Positions 8,135 through 19,515 are shown, counted from the first letter of the stretch. The stretch is DNA of 64,000 bases from Carnobacterium iners (GCF_900177385.1 NZ_FXBJ01000002.1:1988001-2052000); one strand, 5' to 3'. The notes: generated by a model from the sequence alone, not told the origin. Made by a program: numbers and translations.

Positions 8135-11100
8135 TTAATTTCCAATACTCAGTATTTCGCGAATATCTGCTTCTGTTAATTGAGTTAAAGATTGTTGTTC
8201 TTTGCCTTCTGAAGTAATGACTTGGTCAAATAACGCTTTTTTCTCTTGTTGCATAGAATTTATTTTTTCTTCAATTGTTCCTTCTGCAATCAAACGCCAT
8301 ACCTCAACAACTTTCTTTTGACCTAGACGATGAGCACGGCCTGCTGCTTGTTCTTCCACAGCAGGATTCCACCATAAATCATATAAGATAACGGTATCTG
8401 CTCCTGTTAAGTTTAGTCCAGTTCCACCAGCTTTTAATGAGATAAGGAATATTTCCTTTTCTCCATCATTGAAACGATTGACCATTTCTAAGCGATCTTT
8501 AGGTTTTGTTTGGCCACTCAAGTAGAAAGTATCAATTCCTTCTTCGGCAAGCTCTCTTTCAATGATTGATAACATTGAAGTGAATTGAGAAAAAATTAAC
8601 ACACGTTTTCCACTTTCTTTTGCTGTTTGCAACAATTCTTTTAATTGCTCTAATTTCCCTGATTCTCCCTGGTAATCATCTAAGAATAAACGGGGATCAC
8701 AACAAATTTGACGTAATCTAGTTAAACCTGACAGTATTTCAATTCTATTTTTTCTAAAATCATCACCTGACATTTTTTGAACACTCTCTTGTATTCTCTG
8801 CAAGTATGCTAGATAAACTGTTTTTTGTTCTTTTGTCATTGAACTATAAAGATTGGTTTCAATCTTATCTGGCAATTCCTTCAAAACATCTTTTTTAAGT
8901 CTTCGTAGCACAAATGGGCGAATCATCTTAGAGACTTGCTCATAAGGCAATGTTTTAAACTGTTTAACCGATGGGAAAAACCCCGGCATAATGAGTTGGA
9001 AAATAGCCCATAACTCTTCTATTTTATTTTCTATTGGAGTCCCACTTAAGGCAAATCTTTTCTTAATGTTTAGCCCTCTTAATGCTTGAGCTGTCTTCGT
9101 ATGGTAGTTTTTCACCATTTGTGATTCATCAAGTACTAATAAACTAAACTCTTGTTTCTTATAAACATCAGCATCTTGTCTGAAACTTGGATAAGAGGTG
9201 ATTAAAACTTGGTTGCTTTTTGCGGATTGAATGATCGCCATTCTTTCCTCGGCAGTACCAGCTACAACAAAATTTTCAATTGAAGGAGCAAATTTTATTA
9301 GCTCGTGGTTCCAGTTATAAATTAATGAAGCTGGTGCAACAATCAGAAAAGGACTATTTTCTTTTTTCTCTTGGATTTCAGATAAAATATAGGTGATCAC
9401 CTGAATCGTTTTCCCAAGCCCCATGTCGTCAGCAAGAATACCACCAAAACCATATTTTGAAAGCATCTTAAGCCACTTAAATCCAACTACTTGATAAGGC
9501 CTTAAATCGGCATGTAAATTTTTCGGTAAATCAGCTTCGAATTGATCAGGGAAATTTAAATCTTCTATCAGATTTTGAAATTTTCTAGATAATTGTTGCT
9601 TATTTTTTTCTTCTAAACCAAATTTTTCGTGTAGTTCCAATCCACGATAACTAGGTAAACTAATTTTGCCATTTTGAAAATTTTTCGATACACGTAATTC
9701 AGTAAGAACATCGCTAATTTGTTTGAATTTTTCCGTTTCTAAATCAATTAATGTACCGTTGTCCAATTTATGGAACGATTTCTTTTCAATTAAGCTTCTT
9801 AGCACGCTATCAATCTCTTCAGGTGTAATACCTCCAATATCAAAGCGAATATCTAATAGTGAACCATCGTTTTGAACATCGATATTCGTTTCTGGATCAA
9901 TTTGATCCAAAAACATACTATCCAATAAATCGTCTACATAAACAATCGCATCTAACTCTAAAGTTGGAATTTCTTTAGTAAATAAAGAGTAAAAATCATC
10001 GTCTCTCACCATTCTTTTTGCATATGTTTTTTTAGTACGATGGTAATCAAATTCCTTCAATCGATTCAATACATTCATTTCTTGTTGACTATCACGAATA
10101 ATCTGCACACCAAGATCTGGCAAATGATTTTCTTCACTATTTGTAGATAACACTAACTGTTTGTAGTTAAATTCAACTGTTGCGTGAACGGTATCTTTAT
10201 CATACTTAAAGTAAATTGTTGTTTTTAATGGCTCTTGGATAAAAGAATTTTTAAGTTCGTCATCAACACTTACTTCGCCTATTTTAGTCAATAAGGGCAT
10301 TACATAAGCTGTAAAGTCAGGCATGTTTTCAGGTTTTATTTCAATATCATTTCCATCGTAACGTTCTAAAAAGCTACTTAGTGGCTTACTAGCTCTCATT
10401 TGCTCTTTAGATGGTTGGAAAATAACATTAGATGAGATAAACCACTGATACTCGTCTAAATAAGAATCTACTAAATTTAAGATATCTAAAGTAATTGATT
10501 TGTTCTTTTGGAATAGCTCAAAAGAAATTGGCAATTGATTCTCCACAAATATTACTTTCTTGTATTTATCTTTTCCATTTATAAATTGAAGATTACCGCT
10601 CTCTTGTAACATCTGTAGCGTTATTTCTGCTAAAACAGGTGTTAAAATCAAATACCTTTTGTTATTGGTTAAAAGAATAGGTTCTTTTTGATTGCCTACC
10701 ATTAATTGATTCGAATAAATTTGTTTTTGAAGAAAATTCATAATCTCTTTGTTTTCTTCGCTTAAATGAACCTGCTTAAAATCAATCAGTTGATTCGACT
10801 TAAGTTCAAAAACGCTTTGTGCCATATAACTTTCAAAAAATGCCGGTAAGTCTTTAATAATATATAATTTTTCTATTCCAATACGAATACTAAGTGCAAG
10901 AACTTCCGTTTTTGCACGAACAAGTGCAGTACTTAAAGGCTTTATTTCAATTTTATATTCTAGTTCTAATACACGCTCTTTTCCTGCAATAGAAAGCGAC
11001 TCTCTATGCTCATTTAAGAAAATACGTGTAAAAGATTCCGTTAGTTCTTGACCAGGACTGGGTGAATCCGTAGCAACTTCTTTTGCATTTTCTTTTGTCA

Positions 11101-11362
11101 TTATACGACTGATTCCTCTGTCTCGTAGTTCTAACTCAACAGCAACAGTATGTTTGCAGTAACCATGTTCTTTCCAGTACGCACATTCACAAAAATCTTC
11201 TTCTTTAGTTGTACCGTCTAGCTCAATTCTGTATCTTTCTTCTCCTATAACTTCGGCATTCCAAACTTTTTTTTCAAAGTTTGAATTAATTGAAAGAACT
11301 CGTTTATCGGCAACATATTTTCTTCCTTGATCAATAATTCGTTCCGGAATACTCCATTTCAT
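8135..11362 (-). CDS. SWIM zinc-finger SNF2-family DNA helicase/translocase
   Basis: Large (1075-residue) Swi2/Snf2-type ATPase of the Firmicute family with an N-terminal SWIM finger. C58, C60, C69 and H71 (CEC...YCKHT) form the zinc site. An N-terminal accessory region of ~570 residues leads into the motor: Walker A as DDMGLGKTIQ near residue 650, Walker B DESQ near 746, LSGTPIENK, and a helicase C-domain with LISLKAGGTGLNL and QAAGRAHRLGQKK. It starts at 11362 behind GGGGA. It stands alone between the DsrE remnant and the divergent acyltransferase. The cellular role (DNA or RNA polymerase remodelling) is not known from sequence. Confidence 0.93.
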   Translation of the reverse strand: MKWSIPERIIDQGRKYVADKRVLSINSNFEKKVWNAEVIGEERYRIELDGTTKEEDFCECAYWKEHGYCKHTVAVELELRDRGISRIMTKENAKEVATDSPSPGQELTESFTRIFLNEHRESLSIAGKERVLELEYKIEIKPLSTALVRAKTEVLALSIRIGIEKLYIIKDLPAFFESYMAQSVFELKSNQLIDFKQVHLSEENKEIMNFLQKQIYSNQLMVGNQKEPILLTNNKRYLILTPVLAEITLQMLQESGNLQFINGKDKYKKVIFVENQLPISFELFQKNKSITLDILNLVDSYLDEYQWFISSNVIFQPSKEQMRASKPLSSFLERYDGNDIEIKPENMPDFTAYVMPLLTKIGEVSVDDELKNSFIQEPLKTTIYFKYDKDTVHATVEFNYKQLVLSTNSEENHLPDLGVQIIRDSQQEMNVLNRLKEFDYHRTKKTYAKRMVRDDDFYSLFTKEIPTLELDAIVYVDDLLDSMFLDQIDPETNIDVQNDGSLLDIRFDIGGITPEEIDSVLRSLIEKKSFHKLDNGTLIDLETEKFKQISDVLTELRVSKNFQNGKISLPSYRGLELHEKFGLEEKNKQQLSRKFQNLIEDLNFPDQFEADLPKNLHADLRPYQVVGFKWLKMLSKYGFGGILADDMGLGKTIQVITYILSEIQEKKENSPFLIVAPASLIYNWNHELIKFAPSIENFVVAGTAEERMAIIQSAKSNQVLITSYPSFRQDADVYKKQEFSLLVLDESQMVKNYHTKTAQALRGLNIKKRFALSGTPIENKIEELWAIFQLIMPGFFPSVKQFKTLPYEQVSKMIRPFVLRRLKKDVLKELPDKIETNLYSSMTKEQKTVYLAYLQRIQESVQKMSGDDFRKNRIEILSGLTRLRQICCDPRLFLDDYQGESGKLEQLKELLQTAKESGKRVLIFSQFTSMLSIIERELAEEGIDTFYLSGQTKPKDRLEMVNRFNDGEKEIFLISLKAGGTGLNLTGADTVILYDLWWNPAVEEQAAGRAHRLGQKKVVEVWRLIAEGTIEEKINSMQQEKKALFDQVITSEGKEQQSLTQLTEADIREILSIGN

Positions 11363-11626
11363 TCAATGTTCCCCTACTTTCATACGTTTTAACTATTTTC
11401 ATCTCGAATTTTTCTATCTCTTCATTGTACGTCATTCTCAAACAAAAAGAAAACTATTTCATTTTTAAGATAGAGAATCTTGTTTATTCCAAAAGAAGTT
11501 TGATAAAAAAATTTTTTTTATCAACATTTTCATCCTTTAGCTTTTAAAAAAGCTTGCTAAAATAGACTATCTCCTACATAATTGTATCATTATTATAGTA
11601 TTTTTATTATGAAAGGTTGAGATCGA

Positions 11627-12247
11627 TTGTTTTTTAGAACATTACGCAACTTTATTAGTTTTTTATTATTTTTTTTAAATGGCAACGCACATTATCGAAA
11701 TAGAGAAAAATTACCTACAAAAGGATCGTTTATATTAGTAGCTCCTCATCGAACTTGGATTGACCCGATTTATCTTGCGATAGCTGCTAAGCCAAATGAA
11801 TTTGCATTTATGGCAAAAAAAGAATTATTTAAGAATCCTATTTTATCTTGGGTCATTCGACACGCTAACGCTTTTCCAGTTGATCGTAAAAATCCAGGAC
11901 CAAGCGCAATAAAAACGCCTGTTAAAATTTTAAAAGAAGGTCAGATGAATTTAGTTATCTTCCCAACTGGAACAAGACATTCTTCAGAATTAAAAGGCGG
12001 AGCAGCAACTATTGCAAAATTAAGTGGTGTCCCAATTATACCAGCTGTTTATCAGGGGCCGTTAACATTTAAAGATCTTTTGAAACGAAAAAGGGTAACT
12101 GTATGTTTTGGAGATCCAATCATAGTTGATAAAAGTATAAGATTAACAAAAGAAAGATTAAAAGAGATTGAATTAGAAATTCAACAAGCTTTTGACCAGC
12201 TAGATTATGAAATTGACCCTTCTTATAATCATAAAATAACGCCTTAG
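11627..12247 (+). CDS. 1-acyl-sn-glycerol-3-phosphate acyltransferase (PlsC family)
   Basis: Adds the second acyl chain to lysophosphatidic acid at the membrane to give phosphatidic acid. The catalytic HX4D motif is HRTWID after LVAP. The glycerophosphate-binding motif is FPTGTRHS in place of the usual FPEGTRS, and VPIIPAVYQGP is block IV. The length of 206 residues is typical. Start is TTG at 11627 with GAAAGG ten bases upstream. It is the only plus-strand gene here and ends in a bidirectional terminator. Several PlsC paralogues exist in lactobacilli, so substrate preference is not certain. Confidence 0.88.
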   Translation: MFFRTLRNFISFLLFFLNGNAHYRNREKLPTKGSFILVAPHRTWIDPIYLAIAAKPNEFAFMAKKELFKNPILSWVIRHANAFPVDRKNPGPSAIKTPVKILKEGQMNLVIFPTGTRHSSELKGGAATIAKLSGVPIIPAVYQGPLTFKDLLKRKRVTVCFGDPIIVDKSIRLTKERLKEIELEIQQAFDQLDYEIDPSYNHKITP

Positions 12248-12250
12248 TAC

Positions 12251-12292
12251 AAAAAACTGTTCTTCTTATTAAAATAAGAAGAACAGTTTTTT
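12251..12292. terminator. Bidirectional terminator
   Basis: Perfect 20-bp inverted repeat (12251-12270 with 12273-12292), beginning with six A and ending with six T, between the acyltransferase and the convergent ABC exporter remnant. Confidence 0.9.
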
Positions 12293-14065
12293 AATTTGCT
12301 ACACCACTATTTTGAAGTTGATACATTTTATAATAAGACCCTTTTTGGCTAACTAGGTCGTCATGATTGCCTCGCTCGATAATTTCGCCATGATCTATTA
12401 CAAGAATCATATTCGCATCACGAATGGTTGAAAGACGATGAGCAATAGCTAGGGTTGTTCGGCCTTTTCTCATTTTTTCAAGTCCTTCTTGTATTAGTGC
12501 TTCCGTTTGAGTATCAATATTTGCCGTCGCTTCATCAAGAATTAAGATTTTTGGATCCGTAACAATTGTACTTACAAATGAAATTAATTGCTTTTATCCA
12601 CTAGAGTAACTTGCTCCTCTTTCAATAACTCGTGAATCGTATTGATCTGGTAGTTCTTCAATAAAAGAATCCGCTTGAACAAATTGTGCTGCATCTTCTA
12701 TTTCTCGATCAGTAATCGACCTATTTTTCAAACGGATATTGTCTTTAATTGTTCCATAAAACAAGAAAGAGCCTTGTAAGACTAAGCCCATCTTGCTTCT
12801 TAGTTCTCCTATTGGGTACTTTTTAATAGAAATGTCATCAATTAAAATCTCCCCTTCAAAAAATTCGTAAAAACGCATCATGACATTAATAATGGAGCTC
12901 TTACCACTACCAGTTTGGCCAACAAGTGCAACCGTTTCTCCAGGGTAAGCTATAAAACTGATATTATTCAAAACGTTGGTTTTTCCATCATAAGAAAAGC
13001 TAACCTCTTTAAATTCTATTTTGCCTTCTTTAATGATTGCATGACTAGTTACATCTTGTTGAGGTGTTAACTCTTGATTATCTAAAATGGTTAGAACTCT
13101 ATTACTAGAAACGACTCCATCTTGAAAAATGCTCAAACTATCCATCATTCTTACCATTGGCTTGAAGAAATTTTGTACATATGAAGTAAAAGCGTAAATA
13201 ATACTAACCCCTATTGCTCCATTTAACGCGTCATATCCAAAATCTCCTAAAACAACAACTAAAGCTAACGCATCTAATAAATTAATAACGGGGCCAAGCA
13301 ATAGTGCGTTAGCCTTAACCATGGCGTAACGAGAAGTGAAATAAGACGTATTGGTTTCATCGAATTCTTTTTGCACTCTTTTTTCTCGGCGAAATTGTTG
13401 AATGATACTCATTCCCGAGATAGTCTCAGCTAATTTCGTATTTAACAAACTAAGTTTCTCACGCATGCTACGATAAATAGCTGAACTATATTTTTGGTAA
13501 TACCAAATAACAATCAGTAATACAGGAATAAACAAAGTAATCCACAGCGTTAGTTGTACATCTAATAAAGCCATCGCTATAAATGAGGCTATTACACCGA
13601 ATATCCCTTGCAGAACAGTTAAAAAAACTTCCCAAAACTCTTTAATGGTTTCAGTATCATTTGTCACTCGTGTAACAATAGAACTAGCTGGAGTTTGATC
13701 GTAAAATCTCATTCCTAGAGTTTGCAATTTTTAGAAAACTTTATTCCGTATATTTTCAACTGTTTGTTCAGAAGCTAAATTAAATAAGTAAAGATTTAAA
13801 TACCAAACAATAATTTTGATAATCGTTACGCCAAAGCGAACAGAGCAATGATTCGAATTGTTGCTGTTTCTGTTGTTAAGTAGTCATCTATAAAGATTTG
13901 AATAATTCTAGGTAAGACAACATTTGTCACAGAGAGCAACACACCAAAAAAGATTCCAATAAAAAAATTCTTTTTGAAAGGAGATCCAAAAGAAAAAATA
14001 CGTTTGATAATTTTTATTTGCTGTTTAAGTGGTATAGACTGTGACCAATTTGATTTTTGTTTCAC
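12291..14065 (-). pseudogene. ABC exporter half-transporter, second subunit (LmrD/YheH-like), inactivated
   Basis: Read through its lesions this is a full ABC half-exporter of ~590 residues, with six membrane helices then an ATPase domain (Walker A GQTGSGKSS, D-loop region LILDEATANIDT, H-loop IAHRLST). Start is GTG at 14065 after GGGGGGAGAG. Lesions: a frame change near 13830 after IIALFALA, TAA at 13731-13733 before KLQTLGMRF, and TAA at 12594-12596. The last replaces the Gln that ends the signature (SSG-stop-KQ). It follows its partner subunit directly, as in heterodimeric drug exporters. Loss of function is clear; the former substrate is unknown. Confidence 0.88.
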
Positions 14066-15809
14066 TAGTCTCTCCCCCCTTAGTGTTTCTTTCAAGTTGC
14101 TGCTTATCATGCATCTCTTTGTACCAACCATTAATCGCTAGCAATTCGTTATGAGTCCCTCGTTCAGAAATCTATCCATTATCCATAACAATAATTTCGT
14201 CAGCGTGCACAACACTGCTGATACGATGAGCAGCAATAATAGTTGTTTGTTTAAATCTTTTTTTTTCAAATCGGATAAAATGGCTTCTTCTGTTTTAGCA
14301 TCAACAGCCGAAAGAGCATCGTCTAAAATTAATAATTCCGGGTTAATAATCAGCGCTCTAGCAATAGCCAATCGTTGTTTCTACCCACCAGATAAAGAAA
14401 CGCCGCGCTCACCGACTAAGGTATTATATCCCTCTTCCATTTGTAGAATATCTTCATGAATGGCGGTCAACTTTGCAACGTGTTCAATCATCGATTGAAC
14501 ATACTCTTGGCTCGCAAAGCGAATGTTTTCTTTGATTGTTGTTGAAAATAGAAACTGATCTTGAGGAACATATCCAATGTGTTGCAACAAGGCATCCAAA
14601 GAGTAATCCCTAATATCGTGCTCTCCGTAGGTTATCTGTCCCTTATACCGATCATACTCTCTTAAAAATAACTTAAAGAGAGTTGTTTTACCTGAACCAG
14701 TTTTACCCACTATGCCTAAAGTTTGGCCTTGTTCTAATCTAAAATGAACCTTACTTAATACATTAGTAGGAGTTTTAGGGTAGCAAAACCTTTCAATAGT
14801 GTAATGAATATTACTAGTGATTGCTGTATCAAGTGCTTGAGGATCTTCAATAATTTATGTTTCTTCTTTTAAAATTTTTTCGATACGATTGTAACTTACG
14901 CTGCCTCGTTCTAAGATATTAAATAAACGTCCAATAGCAAACATTGGCCAAACAAGCATCGCAATATAATTAATAAAGGTTACGAAATCGCCAATAGTAA
15001 TGATGTTTGTTATGACCATATATCCACCTAATATGATTGTTAGGATATAAGAAATACCAATGATTAGTGTCATAACTGGATCAAAAAGAGAATCAATTTT
15101 ATATACTTTTCTATTTTCACTAACAACTTGTGCTGTTTTGCTTTTAAATTCTTCGCTATTTTCTTCTTCTTGACCAAATGTTTTGATAACCTTCATACCC
15201 ATAATACTTTCTTGAGTCTTATCATTCATGTGCGAAAAAGCCGCTTGAGCCTTGCGAAAACGTTCATGAAGTTTTGATCCTAATACACAGCTACTCCTAA
15301 AAATGGCAAAGGGAGCAAAGCAATTAAAGTTAAACGCCAGTCAACTACTATCATCATAGCAATGATGGTTATACTGCCTGTAATAATTGAATCAACAAAT
15401 GTTAATGTTCCACCACCCGCAACATTTCGAATAGCAGTTAAATCATTCGTAGCATGGGCCATTAAATCTCCAACTCGATACTTTTGAAAAAAACTTGCAT
15501 CCATTGATGTGAAGTGATCAAATAATCTTTTTCGTAAAATTCTCTCAAGTTTGGCAGAAGTCCCCCATATATTCATTCGCCATATATATCTAAAGATGTA
15601 TTTAGTAATAGCTGTAACAAATAAAATAATTAACCATTTTATTAATACAGCTTTAGTCAATGTCCCTTGCCTAATCAAATCAATAACTGTCCCTAATATT
15701 TTGGGTGGCAATAATTGTAGGAAAGCAACGAATATTAAAAAACTAATACCTGTAAGGTAAGCTTTTTTTCTTGTTTAAAAAACCAACTTAATTTCTTATA
15801 AACATCCAT
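14025..15809 (-). pseudogene. ABC exporter half-transporter, first subunit (LmrC/YheI-like), inactivated
   Basis: Conceptual translation from ATG 15809 (MDVYKKLSWFFKQEKK) gives the membrane domain, then an ATPase (Walker [32 protein letters not shown]). Six lesions are visible. (1) A7 where A8 is needed (15763-15769). (2) A frame change near 15288 after FLGVAVY. (3) TAA at 14855-14857 after LKEET. (4) TAG at 14381-14383 replacing the signature Gln (LSGG-stop-KQR). (5) A9 where A10 is needed (14258-14266). (6) TAG near 14174 after VMDNG. The 3' end overlaps the second subunit's start by ~40 bases. Such heterodimeric exporters usually carry drugs or lipids. Confidence 0.88.
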
Positions 15810-15914
15810 TAATTGATTCACCTGCCTTTTTTTAGCGAATGATAATAAAAAATGCAAACAGAAATATTCTGCTCGCATGATTTAAGTATAAGAGTAGGTT
15901 AATTAATATACTGC

Positions 15915-16151
15915 TTATTTTTTCTTATTCTGTTTTTCTGTTTGAACTTTCATAGAAGCCATCATTTGTCTGATTTTCTTTTCAGACGGTTTTTGACCCA
16001 TTTGCATCATTAACATGCGTAATGTATCTTCGTTAATAGGTGGATTTTTTTTGAAATAATCCATCATATATTTTTTCGATAAGAAGAATCCGCCAACTAA
16101 ACCAGCAACTAATGCAACAACTATTAAAAGAATTGCTAAACCTGTATTCAT
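15915..16151 (-). CDS. yneF: YneF family (UPF0154) small membrane protein
   Basis: A 78-residue protein with one N-terminal transmembrane helix (residues 5-25, [19 protein letters not shown]). A conserved cytosolic tail follows, containing [26 protein letters not shown] in two blocks typical of UPF0154. GAAAGGAG precedes the ATG at 16151. Function in the family is not established. In Bacillus it likewise lies near tkt and the ynzC/lexA region, consistent with the neighbours here. Confidence 0.9.
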   Translation of the reverse strand: MNTGLAILLIVVALVAGLVGGFFLSKKYMMDYFKKNPPINEDTLRMLMMQMGQKPSEKKIRQMMASMKVQTEKQNKKK

Positions 16152-16239
16152 TTATATTCACTCCTTTCAAACTTTCTCACTGACTAATTGTACTAGAGTT
16201 TCACTTAAAAATAAATAGGCAAACTGTTTTCAATAGAAA

Positions 16240-16277
16240 GACTATGCAAATTGACAGAAAAATCAATTTACATAGTC
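16240..16277 (-). terminator. Probable terminator after tkt
   Basis: A 15-bp stem with one mismatch (16240-16254 with 16263-16277). On the minus strand it ends in a weak T-rich tail, between tkt and yneF. Confidence 0.5.
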
Positions 16278-16297
16278 AAAAATTAACGGTTTAATTT

Positions 16298-18292
16298 TTA
16301 TAGGTTATTGTATTTCTCAATAACGTTTTCCACTGTAAATCCGTACTCTTTAATAACTTTATCTCCTGGTGCACTTGCGCCATATTTATCAATTGCAATC
16401 ATAGCACCATCTAATCCTACATAACGCTCCCATCCAAAACTTGAACCCATTTCGATAGAAACACGCTTGCGAACTGCAAGAGGTAAAACAGACTCTTTGT
16501 AGGCAGCATCTTGTTTTTCGAATAAATCAAAACTTGGCATAGAGACAACAGAAACATCTTTTCCAGCTGCTTTAAGAGCTTTTTGTGATTCTATTGCTAA
16601 TGCAACTTCAGATCCAGTTGCAATTAAAATGCCATCTGGAACCTCGCCATCTTGTGGAGAAAGTACATAAGCACCTTTAGCAACATTTTCTTGTGCCAAT
16701 TCATCTGTTTTAGGTAAAACAGGTAAATTTTGACGTGATAATACCAGCATTGTTGGGTGATCGGTTGAAGTTAGCGCAATCTTCCATGCAGCAACGACTT
16801 CGTTACCATCAGCTGGACGTAAAACAGTCAAATTAGACATACCACGTAAACTTGATAGATGTTCTACAGGTTCATGTGTTGGTCCATCTTCTCCGACTGC
16901 AACAGAATCATGTGTAAAGACATACGTTACAGGCAAATTAGAAATAGCTGCTAAACGAATAGCTGCTCTCAAATAATCTGTAAAGACAAAGAATGTTCCC
17001 ACATAAGTTTTTGAACCACCATGTAAAGCTATTCCGTTTGCTGCAGCTGTCATAGCAAATTCACGCACGCCATACCAAATGTTTCTTCCTTCGTATTGGC
17101 CAGGTTGGAAGTCTTTTTCAATAGCTACCATTGTATTATTCGAAGAAGATAAATCTGCAGATCCGCCCCAGAAAGCAGGAACAGTCTTAGAAATAGCATT
17201 TAATACTTGACTGCTCGTAACTCTTGATGCTAAAGCAGGATCTCCCTCTGAAAAACTTGGCAATTCGCTATCCCAATCTTTTGGAAGTTCGTTATTCATA
17301 GCTTGTTCAAATTGTTCTGCTAATTCAGGATACGCCTTACGGTAATCATTAAATAGTGCATTCCACTCTTTTTCTGAATGTGCGCCTTTTTTGATCATGT
17401 CTTCTTCAAAACGGTCGCTTACTTCTTCTGGAACAAAGAAATCTTTCCCTTCCCATCCGTAAGCTTTTTTAGCAGCTTCAATGCCTTCTGGGCCTAGTGG
17501 AGCGCCATGAACTTTATGAGTTCCTTCATTTGGTGCGCCAAAACCAATAATTGTTTTTACTTCAATAATAGTTGGTTTCGTTGTTTCAGCTTTTGCGGTT
17601 TCAATTGCAGCATTAATTTCTTCGATATCATTGCCATCTTTTACTAAGATATGTTGCCAATTATAGGCTTCAAATCGTTGCCCTACATTTTCAGTAAACG
17701 CTTTTGATGTTGGTCCATCTAAAGAAATATCGTTTGAATCATACAACATAATTAATTTATCCAGTTTTAAATGACCTGCTAAACTAGCCGCTTCAGATGA
17801 AACCCCTTCCATTAAATCGCCGTCTCCGCACAATGCGTATGTGTAATGGTCTACAACTGCAAAATTTTCTTTATTATAAGTTGCTGCTAAATGTGTTTCT
17901 GCCATTGCCATACCCACTGCGTTCGCTATTCCTTGGCCTAATGGACCTGTTGTAGCTTCAACACCGTCTGTGAAGTTTACTTCTGGATGTCCTGGAGTTT
18001 TACTATTCCATTGACGGAAATTTTTCAAATCCTCAATTGAAACATTGTAACCTGCAAGGTGCAATAAACTATAAAGCATAATAGAACCATGTCCTGCAGA
18101 AAGAACGAAACGATCACGATCTACCCATTTTGAATTTTTAGGATTTACTTTCAGATGCTTTGCCCAAAGTGTGTAAGCCATTGGTGCTGCTCCCATTGGT
18201 AATCCTGGATGTCCAGAATTAGCTTTTTGGACTCCTTCCATACTAAGTGTTCTAATCGTATTAATAGCTAATTGGTCAGTGTTGTCAAACAA
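16298..18292 (-). CDS. tkt: Transketolase
   Basis: Thiamine-diphosphate enzyme moving two-carbon ketol units in the pentose phosphate pathway. The 664-residue length is normal. Motifs include [12 protein letters not shown], the thiamine-diphosphate segment [13 protein letters not shown]...NDIS, and the phosphate-binding [15 protein letters not shown] in the second domain. Start is TTG at 18292 with GAGAGG nine bases upstream; no better ATG exists. It stands as a single gene followed by a hairpin. Confidence 0.97.
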   Translation of the reverse strand: MFDNTDQLAINTIRTLSMEGVQKANSGHPGLPMGAAPMAYTLWAKHLKVNPKNSKWVDRDRFVLSAGHGSIMLYSLLHLAGYNVSIEDLKNFRQWNSKTPGHPEVNFTDGVEATTGPLGQGIANAVGMAMAETHLAATYNKENFAVVDHYTYALCGDGDLMEGVSSEAASLAGHLKLDKLIMLYDSNDISLDGPTSKAFTENVGQRFEAYNWQHILVKDGNDIEEINAAIETAKAETTKPTIIEVKTIIGFGAPNEGTHKVHGAPLGPEGIEAAKKAYGWEGKDFFVPEEVSDRFEEDMIKKGAHSEKEWNALFNDYRKAYPELAEQFEQAMNNELPKDWDSELPSFSEGDPALASRVTSSQVLNAISKTVPAFWGGSADLSSSNNTMVAIEKDFQPGQYEGRNIWYGVREFAMTAAANGIALHGGSKTYVGTFFVFTDYLRAAIRLAAISNLPVTYVFTHDSVAVGEDGPTHEPVEHLSSLRGMSNLTVLRPADGNEVVAAWKIALTSTDHPTMLVLSRQNLPVLPKTDELAQENVAKGAYVLSPQDGEVPDGILIATGSEVALAIESQKALKAAGKDVSVVSMPSFDLFEKQDAAYKESVLPLAVRKRVSIEMGSSFGWERYVGLDGAMIAIDKYGASAPGDKVIKEYGFTVENVIEKYNNL

Positions 18293-18401
18293 TTAAATCA
18301 TCCTCTCAATTGTGTTAATTTCATTTTACTGTTTTTTAGCGTTCAAATCAACGTCTGAACGCTATTTAATAAAAATAAGTTTTTTAATGGATTCTCTAAA
18401 T

Positions 18402-18641
18402 TTAGCGATTGTGCAGACCTTTTTCTTTTTGAATTTGTTTTAATTTATCTGGGGTCACGTCTGCACCATCTTCATCGACAACCTTTAATCCTTCAATATG
18501 ATTGCGCATGCCCCCTCTAAAGGCTGCTAAATATGCTTCTCTTAGCTTTTTTTGTTCTGACTGCTCGGATAAGCTTAATCCTTCACTTTTAGCTTTTTTT
18601 GCTAGAGCGTTGATCCGCTCTATTCGTTCTTTAGATATCAT
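18402..18641 (-). CDS. DUF896 family protein (YnzC-like)
   Basis: Short helical protein of 79 residues ([20 protein letters not shown]...), with the family core [21 protein letters not shown] split over two helices. ATG 18641 is preferred over an in-frame GTG at 18650, because the GTG lies inside the GAGGTG ribosome site. In Bacillus subtilis ynzC is in the yneA SOS operon next to lexA. Here it is divergent from lexA and shares the intergenic region holding the SOS box, so SOS control is likely but inferred. Molecular function is unknown. Confidence 0.88.
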   Translation of the reverse strand: MISKERIERINALAKKAKSEGLSLSEQSEQKKLREAYLAAFRGGMRNHIEGLKVVDEDGADVTPDKLKQIQKEKGLHNR

Positions 18642-18721
18642 CTTATTCACCTCATAATTCTTATTATTTAAACACTATACCAAAAAACTCTATTTTATGC
18701 ATCAAAATCGGTTTATCTTAG

Positions 18722-18761
18722 CGAACATTTGTTTGATTCAGCTATTTATTTGTGTTATTCT
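18722..18761 (+). promoter_or_regulatory. SOS box and lexA promoter
   Basis: CGAACATTTGTTTG at 18722-18735 fits the Gram-positive LexA operator CGAAC-N4-GTTYG. It overlaps the -35 of a clear promoter: TTGATT (18733-18738), 17-base spacer, TATTCT (18756-18761). This gives lexA autoregulation and probably also controls the divergent DUF896 gene. Confidence 0.88.
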
Positions 18762-18799
18762 AGAAAAGAAATAATAAAAGGAATGAGGTGTATTTAGTT

Positions 18800-19423
18800 A
18801 TGCGCAAGACACCAGAATCAAGACAAATTGAAGTTTTGCAATATATTCATGATCAAGTAAAATTAAAAGGCTATCCGCCAACAGTACGTGAAATTGGAAC
18901 AGCTGTTTCATTGTCTTCTACATCAACTGTACATGGACATTTATCTAGACTTGAAAAGAACGGTTTTATTCAAAGAGATCCTAGTAAGCCACGTGCAATT
19001 GAATTAACCTCTACTGGATTAACAAAATTAGGAATTCAACTAGAACAAATCCCTTTATTGGGAACAGTGGCAGCAGGTGAGCCTATCTTAGCTGTTGAAG
19101 AAGCTTCTGATTATTTTCCACTTCCCCCTAATCTAAAACAAGAGAGTGATACGTTATTTATGCTAACTATACGAGGAGAAAGTATGATCAATGCTGGTAT
19201 CTTTGATGGTGACGAAGTCATCATTCGTAAACAATCTAGCGCAAATAATGGAGACATTGTCATCGCCTTAACAAGTGAAGACGAAGCTACTTGTAAAAGA
19301 TTTTACCGTGAAGATAATTATTACCGCCTTCAGCCGGAAAACGATTCTATGAACGATATTTTACTAGATGAGGTTACTATTCTTGGTAAAGTTGTTAGTC
19401 TATATCGTAGTCACATCTTTTAA
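18800..19423 (+). CDS. lexA: SOS transcriptional repressor LexA
   Basis: Represses DNA-damage genes until RecA filaments trigger self-cleavage. The N-terminal winged helix-turn-helix ([12 protein letters not shown]...[15 protein letters not shown]) is followed by the cleavage site A92-G93 in GTVAAGEP. The Ser-Lys dyad is S128 (GESM) and K166 (EATCKRF). ATG 18800 gives 207 residues with GAGGTG nine bases upstream; an in-frame GTG at 18788 overlaps that site and is rejected. An operator lies directly upstream. All catalytic residues are present. Confidence 0.97.
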   Translation: MRKTPESRQIEVLQYIHDQVKLKGYPPTVREIGTAVSLSSTSTVHGHLSRLEKNGFIQRDPSKPRAIELTSTGLTKLGIQLEQIPLLGTVAAGEPILAVEEASDYFPLPPNLKQESDTLFMLTIRGESMINAGIFDGDEVIIRKQSSANNGDIVIALTSEDEATCKRFYREDNYYRLQPENDSMNDILLDEVTILGKVVSLYRSHIF

Positions 19424-19515
19424 TTTTTTTAAAAGTAAAAAAATAAGCTATTAATTTGATAGAGCTATCTAGCCATCTATTAGCAAACTAAATTTTTTAT
19501 CTATAGATAAAAAAG

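Noticed and set aside
12594-14383. Programmed stop-codon readthrough or selenocysteine/pyrrolysine use in the ABC pair
   Set aside because: The stops are TAG and TAA among many other frameshifts; ordinary decay explains them better.
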